64,000 bases of DNA, taken from the NCBI GenBank assembly GCA_965242855.1, contig OZ251509.1:1860001-1924000 (forward strand), read 5' to 3'. A model generated the notes under the pieces. It had not been told where the DNA came from. It saw nothing but the letters and a program-made list of their open reading frames with translations, and searched no databases. A program made the position numbers and the translations under genes. Of this stretch, positions 44,017 to 51,044 are shown piece after piece (positions within the stretch are counted from its first letter, which is position 1; every line of letters begins with the position of its first letter). This stretch comes from WTGU01 sp965242855 (GTDB lineage: Bacteria > Pseudomonadota > Alphaproteobacteria > UBA828).

Positions 44017-45193
44017 CGCCGCCCCCGCCGCCTGCGCGCGCGGGCGCTCCGTCCCGCCAGACATGGCCGCAGCCCAGGCGCGCGGCCTCCGCCGCCGCGT
44101 CCTCCTCCGGCGCGAGGCCGGCGACGGTGACCCAGCCCTCGGCGCGGAGCCGGGCGCCCACCCGGCGCTCCGTCCCGTGCGGGAGATAGACGCGGCGGCC
44201 GCCGCGCGGCGGCGGCAGGGCGCGCAGGAGGGTGTCGGCGTAGAGCGTGCAGCCCGTGGCCTCCTCAGCGCCGCCGCCCACGCCGCCATCCGCGCCGCCC
44301 GCCGCGTAGCGGCCGCCGCGGCCGATCTCGGCGCGGGCGCCACCGGCGAACAGGCTGAAGCCGGTGCCCGTGTGATATTCGAAGCCGCGCCACTCGACCG
44401 GATCGACGGTCACCGGCAGGTCGGGCGCCGCCGCGCGCAGCAGGGCCGCGACCGCCAGCAGCGAATCGAGGGCCGCCGCCGCCGCCTCGGGCAGGGCGAG
44501 CGCCGCCAGCGCCGCCCGGGCCCGCTCGGCCGGCCCCGTGGCCCGGAGCAGCGGGACCAGAAGGCGCGCGACCGCGCCGCCCGCTTCCTCCACCGCCGCC
44601 GCGTCCTTGCGGTCCAGCGCTTGCCGCAGGCGGCGGGCGCGGGGCCCGTCGAGGCCGGCGTCGGCCAGCAGGGAGGCGACCAGGGTCGGCGCGTTGAGAT
44701 CGACGGAGAGCCCGCCGGCGAGGCCGCGCCCGCGCACGGCCTCGGCGGCGAGAAGGATGACCTCCGCGTCGGCGGCGGCGGCGGCGCTGCCGATCAACTC
44801 GATGCCGACCTGCACGAACGCGCGCTCGGGCCGGAGTTCGCCGCCGCGGATGCGCAGGATCTCGCCGGCGTAGCTCAGCCGGAGCGGACGGGGGCTGCGG
44901 GACAGCCGGGAGACGGCGATGCGCGCGATCTGCGGCGTCAGGTCGCTGCGCACGGCCATCATGCGATGCGAGGCCGGGTCCATCAGGCGGAAGGTCTGCT
45001 CGGCGAGGCCGGCGCCGGCGCCGCTCAGCAGGCTTTCCTCGAACTCCACGAGCGGCGGCTTGACGCGCTCGTAGCCGTGCGCCGCGAAGGCGGCCAGCAG
45101 CCCTTCGGCCAGCGCCGCCTCCGCGCCGGCGTCCGGCGGCAGCAGGTCGCGCAGACCCGCCGGCAGCAGCGCGCGTTTTCCGCTCTCGTCCAT
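44009..45193 (-). CDS. hisZ: ATP phosphoribosyltransferase regulatory subunit
   Basis: 394 residues. A histidyl-tRNA-synthetase-like paralogue: LPAGLRDLLPPDAGAEAALA, FEESLLSGAGAGLAEQTFRL, MAVRSDLTPQIARIA and RPLRLSYAGEILR. The HisRS-like AFVQVGIELIGS (normally Q.G.E) and GRGGRYA are kept, but the anticodon-binding domain is absent, as in HisZ, which activates short-form HisG. hisG is not in the window. Alanine-rich central stretch. In an operon with purA. Confidence 0.9.
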   Translation of the reverse strand: MDESGKRALLPAGLRDLLPPDAGAEAALAEGLLAAFAAHGYERVKPPLVEFEESLLSGAGAGLAEQTFRLMDPASHRMMAVRSDLTPQIARIAVSRLSRSPRPLRLSYAGEILRIRGGELRPERAFVQVGIELIGSAAAAADAEVILLAAEAVRGRGLAGGLSVDLNAPTLVASLLADAGLDGPRARRLRQALDRKDAAAVEEAGGAVARLLVPLLRATGPAERARAALAALALPEAAAAALDSLLAVAALLRAAAPDLPVTVDPVEWRGFEYHTGTGFSLFAGGARAEIGRGGRYAAGGADGGVGGGAEEATGCTLYADTLLRALPPPRGGRRVYLPHGTERRVGARLRAEGWVTVAGLAPEEDAAAEAARLGCGHVWRDGAPARAGGGGGDG

Positions 45194-45235
45194 GGCGGCC
45201 GTATCCTACGGCGCAATCGGCGGGCAGGGGCCGGC

Positions 45236-45856
45236 CTACTCGAACCGGGCGTCGCGCAACCGCCGGTAGGCGTCGGTTCCCCGCAACGCCGCGTTGTCTC
45301 TCGCATAATCGAAGGGAGTCTTGCCGCGTTCATCGCGCGCGGCAGGGTCCGCGCCGCCTGCGACCAACGCCGCGATCACCGAAGGGTTGGGATTCATCTT
45401 CGCCGCCCAATGAAGCGGCGTCATGCCGCCTTCGGCGCGGGCGCCGGGGTCGGCGCCGCCCTCGATCAACGCCGCGATTATCGCAGGGTTGGGATTCATC
45501 ATCGCCGCCGCATGAAGCGGCGTCATGCCGCCTTCGCCGCGCGCGTTGGAATCCGCGCCGCCTGCGACCAACGCCGCAATCACCGCAGGGTTGGGATTCA
45601 TCATCGCCGCCCAATGAAGCGGCGTCGCGCCGTTTTCACCGCGCGCGCCGGCGTCGGCGCCGCCTTCGATCAACGCCGCAATCACCGAAGCGCCGGGGTC
45701 GGCGCCGGCGGAGAGCGCGGCCTTCGCTTCGGAAGCGCTCCCGCCGCCCGCCGCCTCGAACGGATCGTCCGTCGCGGCGGCATGAACGGGGGCGGCAAGC
45801 GCCAAGGCACCGGCCAGCGCCAGGGCGAAGGGCGAGGCGGCGCGGAGGGCGAGCAT
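45236..45856 (-). CDS. Exported ankyrin-repeat protein, short paralogue
   Basis: 206 residues. Signal peptide ALALAGALALAAPVHA. Repeats NGATPLHWAAMMNPNPAVIA and AALVAGGADSNARGEGGM follow the same 34-residue plan as the protein at 30363-31352, with NPNP in place of NSNP. The first repeat is truncated: AGADPGA runs straight into SVIAALIEGG, skipping about 25 residues that the paralogue retains. C-terminus AYRRLRDARFE is shared. Probably periplasmic or secreted. Confidence 0.82.
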   Translation of the reverse strand: MLALRAASPFALALAGALALAAPVHAAATDDPFEAAGGGSASEAKAALSAGADPGASVIAALIEGGADAGARGENGATPLHWAAMMNPNPAVIAALVAGGADSNARGEGGMTPLHAAAMMNPNPAIIAALIEGGADPGARAEGGMTPLHWAAKMNPNPSVIAALVAGGADPAARDERGKTPFDYARDNAALRGTDAYRRLRDARFE

Positions 45857-45941
45857 GGCGGTTCCTTCCGGTTCGGGTTGCAGGGGCTCACTTTAGCCCG
45901 CACCTGCGGCCCGCCTCCACCGATCGCATTCTGCGGTCGCA

Positions 45942-46037
45942 TCTCGGTTTGAAACACGGCGCGCCGGGCGGGCTTGCGTGCGCCATGGACGCACGGTGCT
46001 TCGCGGTGCGGCGAACCTCGAAAATTTCAAACCGAGG
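45942..46037. repeat. Palindromic element, TCTCGGTTTGAAA family, full copy
   Basis: Left arm TCTCGGTTTGAAACACGGCG and right arm ending TTTCAAACCGAGG, about 96 bp, with a centre GCGTGCGCCATGGACGCACG that itself forms a hairpin. The arms differ from the 88-bp elements at 535 and 1375 mainly by G for A in GTCTC(A/G)GTTTGA. Confidence 0.7.
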
Positions 46038-46057
46038 CGCGCCCGACGGAATCGATC

Positions 46058-46275
46058 GAAATGGATTCCCGCTTTCGCGGGAATGACGAGAAAGGATGCG
46101 GGAGTGGCGGGGCATGGTGCGGGGGGTGACGGGTCTCGAGGGAATGACGGGTCTTCGGCGCCGCGCCTTGCTCCCCTCGCGCCAATGGCCTTCCTCGGGC
46201 CGCCATTCCCCCGCTTTCGCGGGGGCAGGCTCCGCGAGCGCGGGCCGTCATTCCCGCGAAAGCGGGAATCCAGAA
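46058..46275. repeat. Cluster of CCCGCTTTCGCGGGAATGA hairpin repeats
   Basis: GGATTCCCGCTTTCGCGGGA at about 46062, CCATTCCCCCGCTTTCGCGG at about 46201, and the inverse ATTCCCGCGAAAGCGGGAAT at about 46250-46270, plus two spaced ATGACGGGTCT units between. This kind of repeat is widely dispersed in Proteobacteria (REP-like); here it sits between two members of the other repeat family. Confidence 0.7.
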
Positions 46276-46282
46276 ACGCGGA

Positions 46283-46313
46283 GTCTCGGTTTGAAACGTG
46301 GCGCGGCGGGCGG
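46283..46313. repeat. Half copy of the GTCTCGGTTTGAAA family at the serA 3' end
   Basis: GTCTCGGTTTGAAACGTGGC then GCGGCGGGCGG, ending 3 bases before the serA stop codon. A similar half copy (GTCTCGGTTTGCAACATGGC) is at 47939-47973 beyond the serA 5' end. Confidence 0.6.
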
Positions 46314-46316
46314 GAA

Positions 46317-47894
46317 TCAGAAGCGGAGGCGTTTCACCGCGATGATCGAGGCGGCCGCCCGCAGCCGCGCGAGCACGTCGTCGGGGACGGGCGCATCGAC
46401 GCCGATGAGGCCCAGGGCGTCGCCTCCCGGCGCCCGGCGCCCGAGATTGAAGGTCGCGATGTTGATGCCCGCCGCACCCAGAATCGAGGCCACACCGGCG
46501 ATGGTGCCGGGCTTGTCCTCGTTGGTGAGATAGAGCATCTCGGGCGCCAGCGCGGCCTCGACCTCGATCCCCTCGATCTCGACGATGCGCGGCCCCCCTT
46601 CCCCGATCAGGGTTCCCGCCACGGCGCGCTCGTGCTCCTCCGCGAGCACCCGCACGCGCAGCAGGGTCCGGTAGTCCTCGGTCGTCGCCCTGCGCACCTC
46701 GCGCACCTCGATGCCGCGCGCGCGCGCGACGACGACGGCGTTGACCATGTTCACGCTGTCCAGCTGCGGGGCGAGCAGGCCGGCCAGGGCGGCGGCCGTG
46801 AGCGGTCGCGAATCGAGTTCATGGGCCTGACCCTCGTATTCCACCGTCACGCCGCGGATGCGGCTTTCGGCAAGCTGGCCGGCGAACGCCCCGAGCTGGC
46901 CGGCCAGGGCCAGATAGGGGCCGAGCCGCGTCATCTCCTCGGGCGCCACCGACGGCGCGTTGACGGCGTTCGCCACCACGCCGTCCAGCAGGAAATCCGA
47001 GATCTGCCGGGCGATCTGCCGGGCCACGCTCTCCTGCGCCTCGACCGTGGAGGCGCCGAGATGCGGCGTCGCCACCACCTCGTCCAGGGCGAGCAGCGGG
47101 TTGTCCTGCGCCGGCTCCTCCGCAAACACGTCGAGCGCCGCGCCGGCCACGTGGCCGCTGCGGATGGCGGCCTCCAGGTCCGCCTCGACCACCAGCCCGC
47201 CCCGCGCGCAGTTGACGATGCGCACGCCCGCCCTGGTGCGGGCCAGCGCGGCGGCATCGATGAGGCCGCGCGTGCCCTCCGTGAGGGGGACGTGCAGGGA
47301 AATGACGTCGGATTCGCGCAACAGGTCGTCCAGCGGCACGAGCGAGACCCCGAGCGCGCCCGCGCGCTCCGGGGCGAGATAGGGGTCGAAGGCGAGGACG
47401 CGCATCCGCAACCCGAGGGCGAGGCCGGCGACGATGGCGCCGATGTTGCCGCAGCCGATCAGGCCCAAGGTCTTGCCGCGAAGCTCGATCCCCATGAACC
47501 GGCTCCGCTCCCAGGCGCCGGCGCGCAGCGAACGGTCCGCCTGCGGGATGCGCCGCGCCATGGCGCACATCAGGGCGACGGCGTGCTCGGCGGCGGCCAC
47601 CGCGTTGCCGTGCGGCGTGTTCATGACGACGACCCCGCGCGCGGTCGCGGCGTCGGTGTCGATGTTGTCGACGCCCGTTCCCGCCCGCCCCACCACCTTG
47701 AGGCGGGCGGCCCGCTCCAGGAGCCCGGCGGTCACCCTGGTCCCAGAACGCACGGCGAGGCCGTCATAGCATCCCATGGCCTCGGCCAGCGCGGCGGGCG
47801 CGAGTCCGGGCCGCACGTCCACCTCGATCCCGCGCTCCGCCAACGCCTGCGCCGCCGCCTCGCTCATCCGGTCGGCGATCAGAACCTTCGGCAT
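46317..47894 (-). CDS. serA: D-3-phosphoglycerate dehydrogenase
   Basis: 525 residues, the long form. Substrate/NAD domains: AVRSGTRVTAGLLERAARLK, VVGRAGTGVDNIDTDAATAR, the Rossmann GKTLGLIGCGNIGAIVAGLA, catalytic Arg in NCARGGLVVE, Glu in DVFAEEP and His in TPHLGAST. An allosteric-substrate-binding domain and a C-terminal ACT domain (LYLTNEDKPGTIAGVASILG) follow. It oxidises 3-phosphoglycerate for serine synthesis; ACT implies serine feedback. ATG 47894; serC is not adjacent. Confidence 0.95.
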   Translation of the reverse strand: MPKVLIADRMSEAAAQALAERGIEVDVRPGLAPAALAEAMGCYDGLAVRSGTRVTAGLLERAARLKVVGRAGTGVDNIDTDAATARGVVVMNTPHGNAVAAAEHAVALMCAMARRIPQADRSLRAGAWERSRFMGIELRGKTLGLIGCGNIGAIVAGLALGLRMRVLAFDPYLAPERAGALGVSLVPLDDLLRESDVISLHVPLTEGTRGLIDAAALARTRAGVRIVNCARGGLVVEADLEAAIRSGHVAGAALDVFAEEPAQDNPLLALDEVVATPHLGASTVEAQESVARQIARQISDFLLDGVVANAVNAPSVAPEEMTRLGPYLALAGQLGAFAGQLAESRIRGVTVEYEGQAHELDSRPLTAAALAGLLAPQLDSVNMVNAVVVARARGIEVREVRRATTEDYRTLLRVRVLAEEHERAVAGTLIGEGGPRIVEIEGIEVEAALAPEMLYLTNEDKPGTIAGVASILGAAGINIATFNLGRRAPGGDALGLIGVDAPVPDDVLARLRAAASIIAVKRLRF

Positions 47895-47938
47895 CGCCCC
47901 CGATGCTGCCCTGCTCCCCCTCGTTCGACAACCCGGTC

Positions 47939-47973
47939 GTGTCTCGGTTTGCAACATGGCGCGGCGGGCGGAC
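47939..47973. repeat. Half copy of the GTCTCGGTTTGAAA family at the serA 5' side
   Basis: GTGTCTCGGTTTGCAACATG then GCGCGGCGGGCGG, about 45 bases upstream of the serA start. With 46283-46313 it boxes serA between two similarly oriented half elements. Confidence 0.55.
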
Positions 47974-47985
47974 CCGCCCGGCGGA

Positions 47986-48560
47986 TCAGAAGCGCACGGC
48001 CAGGTTCAGGCCGCCGCCATACGTGCCGTTGCCGCCGTCGGCAGCGGTGTAGCCCGCCGCGCCCCGGAGCGCGTAGCGGCCATCGCCCCATCCGCAGGCG
48101 CCGCCCAGGCCGATACGGACGCCGGATGCCGTCGCCTCCGCCTTCAGCGGCGTGTTCGACACCTCCGCCCGCGTCTCCTTCGAGAACTCCCGCGTCACGT
48201 CCACGGAGCCGAACGGGCGCCGGCATCCGCTTCCGCGAGCGCACCGATGCGGCCCTCCGGGCTGCGCGCCCTCTCCACCGACACGCTGCTGCCCCGCGTG
48301 TCCTGGAAATCCGTCAGCGACACCTGCGACCATGCGAGGCCGGCGCGCGCCGCCGCCGGCGCCGTCCAGGGTGATGCCGTTCGACGCGAAGTTGGTCCCG
48401 GCCCCGGATGTGACCGTCCACGCCGTCGAGCCGCCCGGCACGACGACCGTGGCGACGGTGTTCGCGCCGGGCGCCGTGTTCTGGCAGATGATGCCGTTAG
48501 CGCAGGTCGTGGCGGTGCAGGTGCGGCTCGGGTTCGTGCTGGAAATCGTCCCCCCCCCCC
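47986..48560 (-). pseudogene. Autotransporter beta-barrel remnant
   Basis: The C-terminal about 70 residues are a convincing autotransporter barrel end: FGSVDVTREFSKETRAEVSN, YALRGAAGYTAADGGNGTYG and the terminal GGGLNLAVRF with a final Phe. Just upstream, in another frame, comes GLAWSQVSLTDFQDTRGSSV, also barrel-like. Further upstream, in the first frame again, is a passenger-like TCANGIICQNTAPGANTVAT. These pieces lie directly next to each other with most of the protein missing and at least two frame changes, so this is a collapsed gene. Its 5' side joins the recombinase remnant at a C10 run (48549-48558). Confidence 0.75.
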
Positions 48561-48561
48561 T

Positions 48562-50155
48562 CCTCCCCCCCTCGCAACCGCCGAAACCGACATTTCCGAA
48601 GACGGAGTGTCGGTTTCGTTCTTCCGGTGGCCCTTCGCCGTCCATTCGAGGATGGCGCCGAGATCGCCGTGCAGCGTCGCGTCCATCTCGCCCCGTTTCG
48701 CGCCGGGGGTGAGCACGACGCGCTCGATCAGACCCCGGACCGCCTCGGCCGCCTCGTCGCGCTCCCGGGAGTCGCGCAGAGCCTCCGCGAGGCGCTCCAC
48801 CTTGCGCCGGTAGAGGCCGGCGACGTTCGGATGAACGTCGGGAATGTCGGCTGGCGCGGTTGCGAGACGTTCCCGGAGTTCGTCCTGCCGAGCCTCCAGC
48901 TCGCGCAATCGGTCCGTCAGTGCGCGGGTGTAGCCGCCGTCCTCGATGGCCGCGACGATATCCGCGATCTTCTTCTCAACCCCCGCCAGTTCCTTGCGGT
49001 CGCTCTCGCCGGACGCGCGCCTCTCCCGGTTGAGCCGGTTGGTCTCCTCCGCGTAGGCGCGCATCGCTTCGGCCGCCGCCTCCGGTGCCATCAGCCGGTC
49101 CTTGAGACCGGCCAGGACGCGCCCTTCCAGGATGGAACGGGCGATGCCCCTGCCGTTGGCGCAACTGCCGTTCATGACGTGGTTCGAACAGCCGTAGCGG
49201 TCCTGCCCGCGCATGGCATAGGAGCCGCCGCAGACACCGCATTCGAGGAGGCCCGAGAGCAGGTGGCGGGGACGGTGGGTGGCGTTCAGGCGATTGGCCC
49301 GCGCCGCGCGCGTGGCCTCGATCACGGTGGCGTATCTGGCCGAAAGCGCGCTTTGCCGATCCTTCACCGCCCGCCAGAGCGCATCACCGACGATGCGAAG
49401 CTCCGGCGCTTCCGTGACGATCCATTCCTCCGGCGGGTTGATCCGCGACACCCGCCTGCCGGTGTCCGGGTTCTTGACGTAACGCAGCCGGTTCCAGATC
49501 AGGCGCCCGATGTAGAGCTCGTTGTTGATCAGCCCCGTGCCGCGCCTGGCGTGGCCGCGAAGGGTGGAATCGGTCCACAGCTTGCCCGACGGACCGGGAA
49601 CGCCTTCGTCGTTGAGGCGCCGCGCGATGGCACGCGGACCGACGCCGGCGGCGAACTCCCGGAACACCCGGCGCACGATGGCGGCCTCGCCCTCGTCGAT
49701 CCTGCGTCCGCCTCGGACCGGCTCGCCCGCCGCGTCCGTGGTCCTCACCACATCGTAGCCGTAGCACAGACCGCCCCCGGACCTGCCCTGCTCCACCTGG
49801 CCCCGGAGGCCGCGCCAGGTCTTGGCCGCGAGGTCCTTCAGAAACAGCCGCGTTCATCGTTCCCTTCAGGCCGACGTGAAGCTCGGTGATCTCGCCTTCC
49901 GCCGGGGTGACGATCGTCACCCCGGCGGAAGGCAGATGCTTGAACAACACCCCCACGTCCGCCTGGTCCCGGCTCACCCGGTCCAGTGCCTCCGACAGCA
50001 CGACGTCGAACGCGCCCGCGCGGGCGTCCGCCAACAGCGCCTGCACGCCCGGACGCAGGGTCACGCTGGCGCCCGAGATCGCGGCGTCCCGGCAGGTCGC
50101 GGCGACCGTCCAGCCCTCCCGTTCCGCGGGCGCCGGTGTCAAGACGATTATCACA
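48562..50155 (-). pseudogene. Large serine recombinase, frameshifted and N-terminally truncated
   Basis: The resolvase/recombinase/zinc-ribbon architecture is clear: GWTVAATCRDAAISGASVTL and LSEALDRVSRDQADVGVLFK (resolvase domain), then in the next frame GGGLCYGYDVVRTTDAAGEP, VGPRAIARRLNDEGVPGPSG (recombinase domain), LECGVCGGSYAMRGQDRYGC (zinc ribbon) and a coiled coil. An extra G near 49847-49851 (minus strand GCGGCTG for GCGCTG) breaks the frame between GTMNA and LFLKDLAAK. The N-terminal segment with the catalytic serine is missing, and the normal stop is lost where it runs into autotransporter sequence at about 48560. Inactive. Confidence 0.85.
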
Positions 50156-50217
50156 ACAATATCAATCAGTTAAATCGTATCCCCGCGCACCCCGGCGCGT
50201 CCGTGCGCAGCCCCGGC

Positions 50218-50247
50218 ATGGCCTGTCGTATAATGGCCTGTCGTATA
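50218..50247. repeat. Tandem 15-bp direct repeat
   Basis: ATGGCCTGTCGTATA occurs twice head to tail (50218-50232 and 50233-50247), in the 127-bp gap between the truncated recombinase 5' end and the higA stop. An AT-rich stretch (50150-50180) lies beside it. May be a recombination scar or regulatory repeat. Confidence 0.6.
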
Positions 50248-50282
50248 AGAGACGCAAGAATAAAGTTCGAGAACATCCATGC

Positions 50283-50576
50283 TCACGCCACCTCGCGCGG
50301 ACGGATGGCGCGCAAGGCGGCGGCCTTGTCCCGCGCCGCGATCTCGAGCTCGTAGCGGTCCTGAAGGTTCATCCAGCTCCGGGCATCGGTGTTGAAATAT
50401 CGGGCGAGACGCAACGCGGTCTCGGCCGTGATGCCTCGGCGGCCGCGGACGATCTCGTTGATCCGCGCCGGCGTCACGCCGATCGCCTTCGCCAGCGCGG
50501 TGGCGGACAAGCCGAAGGGCTCCATGAAGTCGTGCTTCAGCACTTCACCAGGGTGAACCGGCTCCAGTCGGGTCAT
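50283..50576 (-). CDS. higA: HigA-type antitoxin (module 1)
   Basis: 97 residues. PVHPGEVLKHDFMEPFGLSA is the HigA/VapI N-terminal motif; LAKAIGVTPARINEIVRGRR is the helix-turn-helix; ARSWMNLQDRYELE is the conserved C-terminal helix. It should bind and neutralise the toxin encoded 22 bases upstream and repress the shared promoter. ATG 50576. Confidence 0.9.
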   Translation of the reverse strand: MTRLEPVHPGEVLKHDFMEPFGLSATALAKAIGVTPARINEIVRGRRGITAETALRLARYFNTDARSWMNLQDRYELEIAARDKAAALRAIRPREVA

Positions 50577-50598
50577 GTCGATGCCTCCTCGAACGGCG

Positions 50599-50877
50599 TC
50601 AGTGGTAATCGACGATCTCGGCGTCGTAGGCGTCTCCGTCCACGAAGCGGAAGCAGAGCCGCCATCGGTCGTTGATCCGGATGCTGTATGAGCCTCGACG
50701 GTCGCCCCGCAGCGCCTCGAGCCGGTTCCCGGGCGGCACCCGCAGGAAATCGAGCGTCGCGGCGGCGTCCAGTTGCGCGAGCTTGCGTCGGGCGACCCGC
50801 TCGAAGCCGATGAAACGCCGCACCCGATAGCCGCTGGCAAGCCGCTCGGTGTCCTTGCAACGGAAGCTCCGGATCAT
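50599..50877 (-). CDS. higB: HigB-type RelE-superfamily toxin (module 1)
   Basis: 92 residues: SFRCKDTERLASGYRVRRFI, ARRKLAQLDAAATLDFLRVP, PGNRLEALRGDRRGSYSIRI, NDRWRLCFRFVDG and the terminal EIVDYH all match the HigB/plasmid-killer family, ribosome-dependent mRNA endonucleases. The ATG is only about 8 bases beyond the predicted -10 box, so the transcript is nearly leaderless. Toxin precedes antitoxin, as usual for higBA. Confidence 0.9.
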   Translation of the reverse strand: MIRSFRCKDTERLASGYRVRRFIGFERVARRKLAQLDAAATLDFLRVPPGNRLEALRGDRRGSYSIRINDRWRLCFRFVDGDAYDAEIVDYH

Positions 50878-50884
50878 CCCACAC

Positions 50885-50914
50885 GATATATCGCATATCG
50901 ATATACGAAGTCAA
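50885..50914 (-). promoter_or_regulatory. higBA promoter with overlapping palindromic operator
   Basis: On the minus strand TTGACT (50909-50914) is followed after 17-18 bases by ATATAT/TATATC (50885-50891). The spacer is an almost perfect 18-bp palindrome, TCGTATATCGATATGCGA (50891-50908), followed by another short palindrome GATATATC. HigA autorepression at this site is the natural reading; inferred from sequence only. Confidence 0.6.
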
Positions 50915-50982
50915 GCCGCCGTGCTCGGCGCAACCCATCGGATGCCGGAGCGCGGAGCTATCGTAAGTCTTCATGGATGGGA

Positions 50983-51011
50983 TTATATTGCGTAGCGCTA
51001 CACACTATAAT
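50983..51011 (+). promoter_or_regulatory. Promoter/operator for the 1350-residue protein
   Basis: TTATAT (50983-50988) and TATAAT (51006-51011) are 17 bases apart. Between them is TGCGTAGCGCTACACA (50989-51004), palindromic at 14 of 16 positions around GTAGCGCTAC. Its position between the boxes suggests repression, plausibly by the HigA-like domain of the downstream product. Confidence 0.55.
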
Positions 51012-51044
51012 CATTGATGATCGATATTCTCGGAGAACAATCCC

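Larger units (their letters stand above)
45857..46316. other. Repeat-filled intergenic region between ankyrin gene and serA
   Basis: 460 bp without a gene. It holds a full GTCTCGGTTTGAAA-type palindromic element (45942-46037), a cluster of ATTCCCGCTTTCGCGGGAAT-type hairpins (46058-46275) and a half element (46283-46313). No promoter can be assigned with confidence. Confidence 0.7.
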
